This document shows positions 1-8,670 of a stretch of 64,000 nt of DNA, piece after piece (the first letter of the stretch is position 1; every line of letters begins with the position of its first letter). A program made the position numbers and the translations under genes. Below the pieces are notes generated by a model. That model was not told the DNA's origin. It saw only the letters and a program-made list of their open reading frames with translations, and made no database searches. Origin of the DNA: Geobacter sp. UBA2189. Its GTDB lineage: Bacteria; Desulfobacterota; Desulfuromonadia; Geobacterales; Pseudopelobacteraceae. The stretch covers positions 1 to 64,000 of the forward strand of contig DCVL01000051.1 in NCBI GenBank assembly GCA_002328035.1. The letters are read 5' to 3'.

Positions 1-320
1 GGCCGCTTATCCTTAAACTCCTGTCGGACTATACTGCCGTCAACCATCAGATATTCCAGATCGGGGTCACCGGCAAGAGCTTCAAAAATCCGTTGCCATA
101 TACCCTTGTGCGACCAGCGGTTATATCGAACATACACGCGATGCCAGTGACCAAATTCAGGTGGCAGATCACGCCAGGGAGAACCGGTTCGGGCAATCCA
201 CAGGACTCCTTCGATAAATCGGCGGTTATCCTTTGCAGTAACGCCACAATCTGTGGTTTTTCCTGGCAACAACGGAGCTATACGCTCCCACTGGTCGTCT
301 CGTAATACCTTTCTGTCCAT
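1..320 (-). CDS. IS5-family transposase, N-terminal part (partial)
   Basis: The first 106 residues of an IS5-type (IS427/IS1031-like) transposase are visible, reading MDRKVLRDDQWERIAPLLPG at the N terminus. This is the family's helix-turn-helix domain of unknown function (DUF4096-like). It has the signature WIARTGSPWRDLPPEFGHW, followed by RYNRWSHKGIW and LMVDGSIV, where the Asp begins the DDE catalytic core. The reading frame is open to the window edge with no stop, so it cannot be judged whether the gene is intact or the usual two-frame arrangement. The start codon is ATG at 318-320. Its composition is more GC-rich than the small genes next to it, consistent with a mobile insertion beside an AT-rich locus. 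Confidence 0.85.
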   Translation of the reverse strand, partial: MDRKVLRDDQWERIAPLLPGKTTDCGVTAKDNRRFIEGVLWIARTGSPWRDLPPEFGHWHRVYVRYNRWSHKGIWQRIFEALAGDPDLEYLMVDGSIVRQEFKDKR

Positions 321-355
321 CTGTACACTCCGATAAAGGGTTTATAACCCTATCG
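1..355 (-). mobile_element. IS5-family insertion sequence, truncated by the window edge
   Basis: A transposase reading frame starts at 320 on the minus strand and runs off the left edge. Outside it lies a short region with an imperfect palindrome at about 337-352 (arms AGGGTT/AACCCT). That region is a plausible end of the element, but the other end is outside the window, so neither the terminal inverted repeat nor a target duplication can be confirmed. The right boundary given here is approximate. Confidence 0.6.
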
Positions 356-390
356 GACGTTGAAACTAAATACTTGATTGAGAACGCACC

Positions 391-654
391 CTAGGCCTCT
401 GTGCTAAAATTACTTTTTTGAGTCTTTTCAGTGTTGTTTTTCATATTTTCTGTCAAATTTTCATTAGCTGTAGTCATTTGTAGCGCTTGCTTTGAAAAGG
501 TAACTGTGTCTGTCTGAGATGCTTTAGCAAGCTTCTGTGTATCTTGATTAGTCTGTTCTATTGCGGCTGGTTGTTGCTCAGTTGTCCTGGAATAAGGATT
601 TATGTGCGGACTTGTTGAGGCAAGACTATTAGGCGATATTTGACTGATTGACAT
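391..654 (-). CDS. small Ser/Thr/Gln-rich protein, paralogue of the neighbouring gene
   Basis: Predicted protein of 87 residues, not recognised as a named family. The start is ATG at 652-654, chosen because AGGAGG lies 8 nt upstream; an in-frame GTG three codons earlier overlaps that ribosome binding site. The N-terminal half is rich in Ser, Thr, Gln, Asn and Pro, with no signal peptide, membrane segment or cysteine. Residues 49-64 (DTVTFSKQALQMTTAN) match the block at residues 50-65 of the upstream gene in sequence and position, and both are followed by a charged or polar, probably helical tail. A D-T-V-x-x-S-x-x-A-L pattern is loosely like short motifs in FlgM-type and YjfB-like motility proteins, but too weak to assign. 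It lies about 45 bp downstream of the paralogue on the same strand, probably in one transcript. Confidence 0.6.
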   Translation of the reverse strand: MSISQISPNSLASTSPHINPYSRTTEQQPAAIEQTNQDTQKLAKASQTDTVTFSKQALQMTTANENLTENMKNNTEKTQKSNFSTEA

Positions 655-698
655 TATAAACACCTCCTGTCTGTTGTTAATATTTTGGTGTAATGAAG

Positions 699-1163
699 TT
701 AGACAATTAATTTATCTCCACCTGAATTTTGTATTATTTGCATATCCGAGTATGAAATATTTAATGGAGGCGGTACGATCATTCTTAAAATTTCTCTATA
801 TAGTGCAGGAGAAGAGGACTTAAGAGCTTTGAACTCTTCACTGTTACCCATGAATGGTGGATATCCTTTGATAGCAGCCTTATATTTTTCTTTATCTGAA
901 GATTGAACCTCTTCTGCATGTTTATTTTGTTTTTCTTGCAACTCTACTTTCTTCTCATGCTGAACATTCAAAGCCTCACTCATACCAAGTGCGGTTGATG
1001 AAATTGATACAGTATCCTGAGTTGATAACTGAGATATATGAGGTGTAGGGTTGTTTTGCTGTGGCTGTGCTGTAGTTTGCGGCGTAGATGTCTCAGTCTT
1101 TACAGAAGACGAGGGGATATCGACGGTAATAGAATTCATATTAGTGGATATGGGAGTTATCAT
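699..1163 (-). CDS. small polar protein of unknown function with a conserved DTVxxSxxAL block
   Basis: Predicted protein of 154 residues, not assigned to a family. The ATG at 1161-1163 is preceded by GGGAG at 6 nt. The first 45 residues are a low-complexity Ser/Thr/Pro/Gln linker. Residues 50-65 (DTVSISSTALGMSEAL) align with residues 49-64 of the downstream gene. Residues 68-95 are highly charged and likely helical. The C-terminal part (about 95-154) has a distinct KGYPPFMG segment and LYREILRMIVPPP, which may form a small domain. There is no signal peptide, membrane helix or cysteine. It is the first gene of a two-gene minus-strand unit; two 12-bp direct repeats lie about 60-90 bp upstream. 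Codon use is AT-rich relative to proA and most of the window, which may indicate recent acquisition. It is not homologous in any way I can see to the adjacent IS. Confidence 0.65.
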   Translation of the reverse strand: MITPISTNMNSITVDIPSSSVKTETSTPQTTAQPQQNNPTPHISQLSTQDTVSISSTALGMSEALNVQHEKKVELQEKQNKHAEEVQSSDKEKYKAAIKGYPPFMGNSEEFKALKSSSPALYREILRMIVPPPLNISYSDMQIIQNSGGDKLIV

Positions 1164-1222
1164 AAAATTCTCCCGTACTTATTATTATTCTTGATTCTAT
1201 TACTTTATTTTATTTAAATCAA

Positions 1223-1250
1223 TCGAGTTTTTGACATTTCGAGTTTTTGA
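1223..1250. repeat. two exact 12-bp direct repeats, period 16 bp
   Basis: TCGAGTTTTTGA occurs at 1223-1234 and again at 1239-1250, separated by CATT. The pair lies between the divergent starts of the small-gene unit (minus strand, start 1163) and proA (plus strand, start 1351), about 60 bp upstream of the minus-strand start codon. Exact spaced repeats in an upstream region are typical of binding sites for a dimeric or oligomeric regulator. No regulator gene is adjacent. Confidence 0.7.
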
Positions 1251-1274
1251 TTTGTGTCAGGTTTCCTTCCTCCT

Positions 1275-1304
1275 TTGACAGAATATATTCTATTGCTGTA
1301 TTGT
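1275..1304 (+). promoter_or_regulatory. candidate sigma70 promoter for proA
   Basis: TTGACA at 1275-1280 and TATTGT at 1299-1304 are separated by 18 bp, ending about 46 bp upstream of the proA start. The spacer contains the perfect palindrome GAATATATTC at 1281-1290, a possible operator half-buried in the promoter. This is called by pattern only. Confidence 0.5.
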
Positions 1305-1350
1305 CAGTAGTGTTAAATTCAGACAATAATTTTTTTAAAAAGGATGTTTT

Positions 1351-2607
1351 ATGGATATTGCTGAAATAATTAAAACAATTTCACAAGATGCTCGTCAGGC
1401 TGCTATTCAATTAGCTAATCTTTCTACTTCCATAAAAAATGACATGTTATTTGAAATGGCAAATGCTCTTGTAGATGGTTCAGATTGGCTTATTTCTGAG
1501 AATGCCAAAGATCTAAAAATGGGGGCAGAAAAAGGCTTTTCTCCAGCTATGCTTGATCGACTTATGTTGGATTCCAAGCGAATAAAAGGGATGGCGGATT
1601 CATTAAGGGAAGTGGCTAATCTGCCAGATCCTGTAGGAGAGATAACTAAAATGTGGAAACGACCTAACGGCCTGATGGTTGGAAAGATGCGTATTCCACT
1701 TGGTGTAATTGGAATTGTTTATGAGTCCAGACCTAACGTTACCGCAGATGCTGCAGCTTTATGCCTTAAGTCCGGTAATGCTGTAGTTCTGAGGGGGGGG
1801 TCAGAGGCAATTAATTCAAATCGTGCTATTGCCTCACTTTTAAAACAGATTATGAAAGAGTTGAGCATTCCGGAAGCAGCTTTATCTCTGATTCCATTTG
1901 TCGAGCGCGAAGGTGTGCTTGAGATGCTAAAACAGGAAGAGCTAATTGATCTGATAATTCCAAGAGGCGGTGAAAGCCTGATTCGTTTTGTTGTTGAAAA
2001 TTCTCGCATACCTGTGATCAAGCATTATAAAGGTGTCTGCCATGCTTTTGTAGATGTTTCTGCAGATTTTAACATGGCGACAGAAATAATAGTAAATTCT
2101 AAAACAGAGCGTCCAGGCGTATGTAATGCACTTGAAACCCTGCTGATTCATAAAGATGTAGCCCCTGCATTTGTCCCACATATCTCTAAAACCTTGAACT
2201 CACTAAAGGTTGAATTGCGTGGTGATGAGTTTTTTAGAAAATACTCTCCAGGGGCAAAGGAGGCTACTGAAGACGATTGGGCTGCCGAATATCTTGAGCT
2301 GATACTTGCCTGCAAGATTGTTGATAATATGGATGCAGCCATCGAACATATTAACCGCTATGGTTCCCTGCACAGTGAGGTTATAATCACCAATGATTAT
2401 TCAAATTCACAGCGTTTCATACGAGAAGTTAACTCGTCTTGTGTGCTTGTAAACGCATCTACCCGTTTTAATGATGGTGGACAGCTTGGACTTGGAGCAG
2501 AAATAGGAATATCTACGACCAAATTACACTCATTTGGACCCATGGGATTGGAAGATCTGACTACAACCAAGTTTATAGTCTATGGAGATGGACAGGTAAG
2601 AGTCTAG
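1351..2607 (+). CDS. proA: gamma-glutamyl phosphate reductase (ProA)
   Basis: Second enzyme of proline synthesis: NADPH-dependent reduction of gamma-glutamyl phosphate to glutamate-5-semialdehyde in the cytoplasm. At 418 residues it is the family's usual length. The aldehyde-dehydrogenase-type fold is shown by VIYESRPNV-like residues near 121-130, the LRGGSEA segment near 147-153, and the catalytic cysteine in RPGVCNALET (Cys258). C-terminal motifs STRFNDGGQLGLGAEIGIST and HSFGPMGLEDLTT are typical. The start ATG follows AAGGATG, a weak ribosome binding site. proB is not adjacent, so the pathway is split. A run of eight G at 1793-1800 lies inside the gene; the frame through it is intact. Confidence 0.97.
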   Translation: MDIAEIIKTISQDARQAAIQLANLSTSIKNDMLFEMANALVDGSDWLISENAKDLKMGAEKGFSPAMLDRLMLDSKRIKGMADSLREVANLPDPVGEITKMWKRPNGLMVGKMRIPLGVIGIVYESRPNVTADAAALCLKSGNAVVLRGGSEAINSNRAIASLLKQIMKELSIPEAALSLIPFVEREGVLEMLKQEELIDLIIPRGGESLIRFVVENSRIPVIKHYKGVCHAFVDVSADFNMATEIIVNSKTERPGVCNALETLLIHKDVAPAFVPHISKTLNSLKVELRGDEFFRKYSPGAKEATEDDWAAEYLELILACKIVDNMDAAIEHINRYGSLHSEVIITNDYSNSQRFIREVNSSCVLVNASTRFNDGGQLGLGAEIGISTTKLHSFGPMGLEDLTTTKFIVYGDGQVRV

Positions 2608-2806
2608 AAAATTAACTGTTGGATAAGACCTGTAAGTATTAAAGGAGCGTAACAGAAAACTGTAAGAAGCAAGGGAACTGAGGAAGCAAAACGACAGCAA
2701 GCTTTCCCCAATCAACCCTTCAGGAGAAGCTGATTTACCGTTAGATCAAACGGCCTGAATGTCCATTTCCAACTGTGGCGGGACACAGGTGGGATAGCAG
2801 ATAATT

Positions 2807-2840
2807 AAAAGGCTCGCCAAATTTTTCAGGCGAGCCTTTT
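2807..2840. terminator. bidirectional intrinsic terminator between proA and ppdK
   Basis: A perfect 12-bp inverted repeat, AAAAGGCTCGCC (2807-2818) and GGCGAGCCTTTT (2829-2840), with a 10-nt loop. The T run after the stem on the plus strand and the A run before it serve both directions, so it can end proA and the convergent ppdK. The 200 bp between the proA stop and this stem hold no convincing gene. Confidence 0.92.
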
Positions 2841-2859
2841 GAATTGAAAATCAAATATT

Positions 2860-5538
2860 CTACTTGGTATTGTCTGTTCCACCACCTAAAGCCGCATGGG
2901 CTGCTGCCAGGCGCGCAATAGGCACCCTGAACGGTGAGCATGAAACATAGTCAAGTCCAATTTTATGGCAGAAAATTACTGATTCCGGATCGCCACCATG
3001 TTCACCGCAGATGCCAAGTTTTATGTTTGAGCGAGTAGCGCGACCTTTCTCGCAACCCATTTTAACAAGTTGGCCGACGCCGTTTTGATCGAGAGAAACA
3101 AAAGGATCCTCTGGCAATATGTTGTTGTCTATATAGAATGGCAGAAACTTTCCGGCATCATCCCTTGACAGGCCAAAGGTGGTTTGGGTTAAATCATTTG
3201 TTCCAAAAGAGAAAAATTCTGCTTCTGTAGCAATTTCATCAGCAGTAAGGGCTGCGCGGGGCAACTCAATCATTGTTCCAATCAGGTAGTCAACCTTCAC
3301 TCCGTACTGGGCTATTACTTCGTCGCAGATTCTCACCGCATTTGCCTTCAGTACTGAAAGCTCCTTAACTGTGGCTATCAGTGGGATCATTATTTCAGGA
3401 ACAATGCTAAATCCTTCATTCTTTATTAGCTCGCAAGCCGCTTCCATTATGGCGCGTACCTGCATGTCGTATATTTCTGGAAAGGTAATTCCCAGTCGGC
3501 AGCCGCGGTGTCCCAGCATCGGGTTGAATTCATGCAGAAACTCAACTTTGTTTTTCAGGGTCTGCGCTGGAACATTCATGGTTGCTGCCAGGTCATCAAT
3601 ATCCTTGTCTTCCTGAGGTAAAAATTCATGCAAAGGAGGGTCAAGGAGACGGATGGTTACTGGTAATCCCTTCATTTCGCGAAAAATACCAATAAAATCA
3701 GTTTTTTGCATCGGTAGGATCTTTAACAGTGCTTTTTTGCGACCTTCAAGATCAGCAGAAAGAATCATCTCACGCACTGCTGCAATTCGCTCTGCGTCAA
3801 AGAACATATGTTCGGTACGACAGAGGCCGATTCCCTCCGCTCCAAACTCACGGGCAACCTTGGAATCGTGTGGTGTATCAGCATTGGTACGCACCTTCAG
3901 TTTACGGTTCTTGTCCACCCATGACATTAAGGTGCCAAAATCACCGGTAAGCTGTGGAGGAACGGTTTTGACTTCTCCAAGGATTACCTGGCCTGTGGAA
4001 CCATCAAGAGTGATCATATCCCCTTTTTTAACAACTATACCATCCTTTGCAGTAAAACTTTGAGTGGCGTAGTTTACCTTGATATCGCCGCAGCCGGCAA
4101 CGCAGCATTTGCCCATTCCCCTAGCAACAACTGCAGCGTGTGATGTCATACCTCCACGAGCAGTCAATATCCCTTGAGCAGCATGCATACCATGAATATC
4201 TTCGGGGGATGTTTCAATCCGAACTAGTATTACTTTCTTGCCATTTTTCGCCAGTTCTTCAGCCTCATCAGCCGTAAAAACTACTGTGCCCCCGGCAGCT
4301 CCCGGGGAGGCTGGCAGGCCTTTGGCAATAACCTGTTTATCAGCTTTTGGGTCAAGGGATGGGTGAAGTAGTTGCTCTAGTTGTGAAGGCGCCACTCTAA
4401 GAATTGCAGTTTTTTCATCGATCAATCCCTCTTTTACCATGTCAACGGCAACTTTTATTGCGGCGGTAGCAGTGCGTTTCCCATTGCGGGTCTGCAGCAT
4501 GAAAAGCTTATCTTTCTCAATTGTAAATTCTATATCCTGCATATCTTTGTAATGTTTCTCAAGCGTCTGACGTATGTCAGCCAGCTGTTGATAACATTTT
4601 GGAAGGACTTCCTCCATGGCTGGCGGATCGCCTGGTTTTTTCTGGTGAATATTGATCGGTTGAGGTGTGCGTATACCGGCGACAACATCCTCACCCTGGG
4701 CATTTACCAGATATTCGCCGTAAAAGTAGTTTTCTCCTGTAGATGGGTCGCGGGTGAATGCAACGCCAGTGGCACAGTCGTCTCCCATGTTTCCAAAGAC
4801 CATGGATTGAACGTTTACAGCAGTACCCCAGTCTGCAGGTATGTTGTTCAATTTGCGATAGGTTATTGCGCGCTGGTTCATCCATGAGCCGAATACGGCA
4901 CCTATTGCGCCCCACAGCTGCTTTTTGGGATCTTCCGGAAACTCAAGCTTGAGATCCGATTTTATCCTTGTCTTGAACTGTGCAACAAGATCCTTCCAGT
5001 CTGCTGCAGCTAGCTCTGTGTCAAGGTGTACCCCTTTTTCGGCCTTCTTCTGCTCCAGAAGATGTTCCAGCGTGTGCTTATCCATTCCCATTACAACATC
5101 TGAATACATTTGAACAAATCGGCGGTAAGCGTCATATGCAAAACGCTCGTCACCCGACTGGGCAATTATTCCCTGAACCGTGCTATCATTGAGTCCCAGG
5201 TTAAGTATTGTGTCCATCATTCCAGGCATTGATGCGCGGGCGCCAGAACGGACTGAAACAAGAAGGGGATTTTTAGGATCGCCAAAAGTTCGTCCCATCA
5301 TCTGTTCGACCTGCTTCAGGTGCATTTCCACTTCTGTGCTTAATGAGGCAGGATAGGTTTCCTGGTTGGCATAATAAAAAGTGCAAACTTCAGTACTGAT
5401 GGTAAAACCTGGTGGCACTGGAAGGCCGATGCTAGTCATCTCAGCAAGATTTGCTCCCTTACCGCCAAGCAGATTTTTCATCTCTGCACCACCTTCAGCT
5501 TTACCATTTCCGAAAAAGTACACGTACTTCTCTGCCAT
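2860..5538 (-). CDS. ppdK: pyruvate, phosphate dikinase (PpdK)
   Basis: Interconverts pyruvate, ATP and phosphate with PEP, AMP and pyrophosphate, giving gluconeogenic or PPi-linked glycolytic control. The 892 residues follow the family layout: an N-terminal ATP-grasp nucleotide-binding domain (GGKGANLAEMTSIGLPVPPG near 25-44, RSGARASMPGMMDT near 97-110), the swivelling phosphohistidine domain with GGMTSHAAVVARGMGK, where His467 is the phospho-carrier and Thr465 the residue targeted by PDRP-type regulators, and a C-terminal PEP/pyruvate TIM barrel with the LGICGEHGGDP catalytic-cysteine motif. The start ATG has AAGGAGA 5 nt upstream. The gene is monocistronic here. A matching regulatory kinase/phosphatase gene lies at 22536-23342. 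Confidence 0.97.
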   Translation of the reverse strand: MAEKYVYFFGNGKAEGGAEMKNLLGGKGANLAEMTSIGLPVPPGFTISTEVCTFYYANQETYPASLSTEVEMHLKQVEQMMGRTFGDPKNPLLVSVRSGARASMPGMMDTILNLGLNDSTVQGIIAQSGDERFAYDAYRRFVQMYSDVVMGMDKHTLEHLLEQKKAEKGVHLDTELAAADWKDLVAQFKTRIKSDLKLEFPEDPKKQLWGAIGAVFGSWMNQRAITYRKLNNIPADWGTAVNVQSMVFGNMGDDCATGVAFTRDPSTGENYFYGEYLVNAQGEDVVAGIRTPQPINIHQKKPGDPPAMEEVLPKCYQQLADIRQTLEKHYKDMQDIEFTIEKDKLFMLQTRNGKRTATAAIKVAVDMVKEGLIDEKTAILRVAPSQLEQLLHPSLDPKADKQVIAKGLPASPGAAGGTVVFTADEAEELAKNGKKVILVRIETSPEDIHGMHAAQGILTARGGMTSHAAVVARGMGKCCVAGCGDIKVNYATQSFTAKDGIVVKKGDMITLDGSTGQVILGEVKTVPPQLTGDFGTLMSWVDKNRKLKVRTNADTPHDSKVAREFGAEGIGLCRTEHMFFDAERIAAVREMILSADLEGRKKALLKILPMQKTDFIGIFREMKGLPVTIRLLDPPLHEFLPQEDKDIDDLAATMNVPAQTLKNKVEFLHEFNPMLGHRGCRLGITFPEIYDMQVRAIMEAACELIKNEGFSIVPEIMIPLIATVKELSVLKANAVRICDEVIAQYGVKVDYLIGTMIELPRAALTADEIATEAEFFSFGTNDLTQTTFGLSRDDAGKFLPFYIDNNILPEDPFVSLDQNGVGQLVKMGCEKGRATRSNIKLGICGEHGGDPESVIFCHKIGLDYVSCSPFRVPIARLAAAHAALGGGTDNTK

Positions 5539-5608
5539 TACATTCTCCTTTTGTATGTTGATTTTAATTAATGCTAATTATTTTTATTTACAATAAATTC
5601 AAGCGTTT

Positions 5609-5634
5609 ATCTGAATATAGTGTAAAATTCAGAT
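5609..5634. promoter_or_regulatory. 8-bp inverted repeat upstream of ppdK
   Basis: ATCTGAAT (5609-5616) and ATTCAGAT (5627-5634) form a perfect inverted repeat with a 10-bp spacer, between the selB stop and the ppdK start, about 70-95 bp upstream of ppdK. It could be an operator for ppdK or a weak hairpin behind selB. There is no T run, so it is not called a terminator. Confidence 0.35.
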
Positions 5635-5708
5635 ATCCTCAAGTGATTTTAATATAACAAGTTGAATGTTTTTATCTGATGAATGAGCTGAATTTCAAAG
5701 CCTCAAGG

Positions 5709-7619
5709 CTATTTCCCTCTCATAATTCGCTTGTCTCCTATCCTTATTGTAAGCTTTTGGCTATCAAAATATTCCAGAATGGGAATCATATATTTTCTGG
5801 AGAGGCCTGTAAGTTCACGGAATTCGGCTGGAGCAATCTCTCCTTTTGCCTTAAGGTGAGTGATGAGTTTTGTTTCAATCTCCTTTAAGGTCTCCGTTTT
5901 GTAGTGGATATCAGAGGAGATTTTGACTATAAATCCGCCTCTTGATGCCACAGCTAGATGTTCGCGAAGCTCTTTTTCGCTACTGTCTATCATTTCAGAC
6001 AACTCTTTTATCCCAGGAGGTTCATTGCCATGCTTTGAAAGAATGTTGATTATCTTCTCTATCTGGTTGAAAATACCTGCGTTTATAACCTTCTTTTCAA
6101 TAGGGCTTGTGACAATATCTCGTTTAACAAGTAGTTTGCCCTCTTTCTCTAACTCTCTGACTAAAGGGGCAAAAAATCTCTGATCGCTTCGCTTTGGCAA
6201 TCTGGTTTTCAGTTCTTCTTTAGATATACCTTCTTTTAGCGAGTTGGCTGAAAGATAAGCTGACAGCTCGTTTGAAAGGAGCTCTTTCAGGCTATCCACA
6301 GACTCCTTGCTAAGGAATATGCGTGGTTCACGTATCATCTGAACTATTAGTCCGGCAGATAGCAGAGATTGTAACGCTATTTCTGCCTGCTTGAGACTTA
6401 TACCGGATCTAAGGGCAATATCTTCAAATGAAATACCTGAAAGCAACGATTGTCTTACTATCAGAGCACATGTTTTCTGGTGCTCGGCAGCGTCCAGTGA
6501 TGCCAGAAGATTTAAGGCATCTTCATTCCGACGACGCCTGGCTGGCGGGAATGGGTCAAGCACTACCCCACCCCCAATCGTCACAGAAGGAGATGTCGCC
6601 CTTATGAGATAAGGGTCGCCTGAGACCAGCAGAAGTGGCTGTTCCAGCCTCAGCTGTGCATAAGCGCTTTGTCCCGGGTGGAGAATGTCTTGTTCAATCA
6701 GTATAACCTGTGCAGCTATCTCTGATGTACCGGTGTGAAATCTGACTATGGAGCGGTGTTTCAGATCGCGTAAAGCAGAAGAGAGATAGTCTAGCCTGAC
6801 GTCAATTCTTGGCGAGTTTCTGAAATGATTGTCAGGTACTACAACATCTCCTCTGTGAGCCTGGTTCAGTTCAACTCCCTGGATGTTCACAGCAAGCCTC
6901 TGACCTGCCAGACCAGAGTTGGTTTTGGAACCATGTGCCTGAATTCCACGCACCTTCCCCTTAACCCTGCTTGGCAGCAGCTCTATCTCATCGCCTACAT
7001 TTATTTCACCGGAGAGCAGTGTGCCAGTTACTACTGTGCCAAATCCTGATATTGTAAAGACCCGGTCAACAGGAAGTCTGAATGAACCTTCGTGCTTTTT
7101 TTCTACTGTTATATCTGCGAGCCGGGCCAGCTCATCCTTAAGTTTATCAATTCCATTGCCGGTCTTTGAAGAGACGGGAATTATTGGAGCCCCCTCAAAA
7201 AAAGTGCCGGCAACAAACTCACGAACCTCTTCAGTAACAAGTGATAGCCAGTCATCTTCAACCATGTCTGCCTTTGTAAGTGCAACCAGGCCGCTATGCA
7301 AACCCAATAGTCTCAAAATATCAAGGTGTTCAAGAGTTTGCGGCATTATTCCCTCATCAGCGGCTATAACAAGCATGACCATGTCCATGCCTGCCACTCC
7401 GGCGACCATAGTTCTGACAAATTTTTCATGCCCAGGAACATCTACAATACCGAATTCTATTTCTCCAGGAAGTGCAAGATGGGTAAATCCCAGTTCAATA
7501 GTAATTCCCCGTGTTTTTTCCTCTTTAAGGCGATCGGTATCAATTCCTGTAAGCGCTTTTACGAGTGATGTTTTCCCATGATCAATATGTCCGGCTGTGC
7601 CGAGAATGAGGTGTTTCAT
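5709..7619 (-). CDS. selB: selenocysteine-specific elongation factor SelB
   Basis: GTPase that delivers Sec-tRNA(Sec) to the ribosome at UGA codons marked by a SECIS hairpin. At 636 residues it is near the bacterial norm. The EF-Tu-like G domain has GHIDHGKT (G1), the DVPGHEKF G3 motif and TKAD (G4). Beta-barrel domains follow (FTISGFGTVVTGTLLSG near 190-205). The C-terminal 250 residues contain repeated short helical modules consistent with the SECIS-binding winged helices. The start ATG has only a weak ribosome binding site. selA lies far away at 51133; no tRNA-Sec gene was seen in the window. Confidence 0.96.
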   Translation of the reverse strand: MKHLILGTAGHIDHGKTSLVKALTGIDTDRLKEEKTRGITIELGFTHLALPGEIEFGIVDVPGHEKFVRTMVAGVAGMDMVMLVIAADEGIMPQTLEHLDILRLLGLHSGLVALTKADMVEDDWLSLVTEEVREFVAGTFFEGAPIIPVSSKTGNGIDKLKDELARLADITVEKKHEGSFRLPVDRVFTISGFGTVVTGTLLSGEINVGDEIELLPSRVKGKVRGIQAHGSKTNSGLAGQRLAVNIQGVELNQAHRGDVVVPDNHFRNSPRIDVRLDYLSSALRDLKHRSIVRFHTGTSEIAAQVILIEQDILHPGQSAYAQLRLEQPLLLVSGDPYLIRATSPSVTIGGGVVLDPFPPARRRRNEDALNLLASLDAAEHQKTCALIVRQSLLSGISFEDIALRSGISLKQAEIALQSLLSAGLIVQMIREPRIFLSKESVDSLKELLSNELSAYLSANSLKEGISKEELKTRLPKRSDQRFFAPLVRELEKEGKLLVKRDIVTSPIEKKVINAGIFNQIEKIINILSKHGNEPPGIKELSEMIDSSEKELREHLAVASRGGFIVKISSDIHYKTETLKEIETKLITHLKAKGEIAPAEFRELTGLSRKYMIPILEYFDSQKLTIRIGDKRIMRGK

Positions 7620-7856
7620 ATTCTGTCCAGACAGGATTTAATTGTTAATCTTTGGATAGTAAAACTAACATATATCGGGAAGCCCTTGTGAAAAAGTTTG
7701 CCAAGGTTGAAATCTATATGGTTAGAGGAATTTTATCCTTTTGTTTGACTATAATGGTAAGTTATTTTTCTCTTTTTTAATGAGAAGTATGTCAGAATCT
7801 TCAGACTGTGCTATAAGGTCATTTATAAATAAGTATATTTGCCGGAGTTGCTTGCT

Positions 7857-8186
7857 ATGTCAGACAAAAGGAATAACAGCAGAAAGCGTAGAAGAATAGC
7901 TTTAAGTTTTGGTGCTGGTGAAAATACGGGAAGAAGAGCCTTTACAGAGGATATCTCGCCTTTGGGACTGTTTATAAAAACAGCTAATGTCTGTAATCCC
8001 AATACGATAGTAAAGATTGAGCTTCTTATTGATGAAGAGCCGATTGTCTTTGAGGCCAGGGTTATGTGGGCAAAAAGAGTTCCTCAGAATCTCTTTCATC
8101 TGGTAAAGAAGAGTGGAATGGGGGTAAGAATCATACGTTTTCATAATGGTAGAGAGCGCTATATGTCGCTATGTGAAATAAGCTAA
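7857..8186 (+). CDS. PilZ domain protein (probable c-di-GMP effector)
   Basis: A 109-residue single-domain protein. An N-terminal basic cluster (RKRRR at about 9-13) and a downstream DISPLGLFI segment (about 32-40) correspond to the RxxxR and (D/N)xSxxG motifs that bind cyclic di-GMP in PilZ domains; the rest is a predicted beta barrel. The start is ATG at 7857 with GGAG 9 nt upstream; an in-frame TTG 18 nt earlier is less likely. It sits about 160 bp upstream of flbD-motA-motB on the same strand, which suggests, but does not show, a role in tuning motility. No promoter is clear in the 237 bp upstream. Confidence 0.85.
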   Translation: MSDKRNNSRKRRRIALSFGAGENTGRRAFTEDISPLGLFIKTANVCNPNTIVKIELLIDEEPIVFEARVMWAKRVPQNLFHLVKKSGMGVRIIRFHNGRERYMSLCEIS

Positions 8187-8346
8187 ATAAGTTTTTAATT
8201 TATCATTAATGCTTACTGCATATGATATTTCTTGAGTAAGTTTTTGAAATTGCCGAATAACTAAATACCTAGAAAAATACGAAAAAGCTTGACCTGATAC
8301 AGTTGTTTGATACTGTTAATAAAAATTGTCTTGAGGCTTGTTAGGT

Positions 8347-8667
8347 ATGATTTCAGTTACACGATTTGATCGTCAAACCATCTTTTTGAATCCTGACCAT
8401 ATATTAAGCATTGAAGAAACGCCTGATACTGTCATAACTTTGTTTAACGGTAACCATCTACTGGTTCGCGAACATGTTAAAGTCATTTTGCAGCGTATTG
8501 TTTCATTCAGAGCAAAAATAATAAGGCGATCTGGCGCATTATCCGTCAGCCGTTCTTATTTGAGGCGAAAACGTAATAATCACTACAGTCGTGCTGAGAG
8601 TGAACATTATCTTACTCTGGCTGATTTTGGAAATTCAAGACAACCAATGCATCGTCAGGAAATCTGA
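8347..8667 (+). CDS. flbD: FlbD family flagellar protein
   Basis: The first 60 residues match the FlbD family: MISVTRFDRQTIFLNPDHI, then IEETPDTVITLFNGNHLLVRE. FlbD proteins are short cytoplasmic proteins encoded next to motA-motB in many flagellated bacteria and linked to motility. At 106 residues this one is longer than the usual 60-80; the extra C-terminal 40 residues are basic and Ser/Arg-rich (ALSVSRSYLRRKRNNH). ATG at 8347 is chosen because family members begin MI-x-VTR; an upstream in-frame TTG is less likely. The stop is 3 bp before motA, so the three genes form an operon. The 160 bp upstream contain TTGACC at about 8290 but no convincing -10. Confidence 0.88.
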   Translation: MISVTRFDRQTIFLNPDHILSIEETPDTVITLFNGNHLLVREHVKVILQRIVSFRAKIIRRSGALSVSRSYLRRKRNNHYSRAESEHYLTLADFGNSRQPMHRQEI

Positions 8668-8670
8668 TCT

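Noticed and set aside
2608..2806. 200-bp stretch between proA and its terminator with some rRNA-like or coding-like sections
   Set aside because: Scanned by eye against 23S, RNase P, SRP and riboswitch patterns and for short reading frames; nothing convincing. Possibly decayed sequence.
7021..7581. Long plus-strand open frame of about 186 codons inside selB
   Set aside because: It is antisense to the strongly supported selB and has no ribosome binding site or family motifs.
8237..8260. Sigma28-like promoter (TAAGTTT ... GCCGAATAA) upstream of flbD
   Set aside because: The spacer is too short and the -10 has an extra base compared with GCCGATAA.
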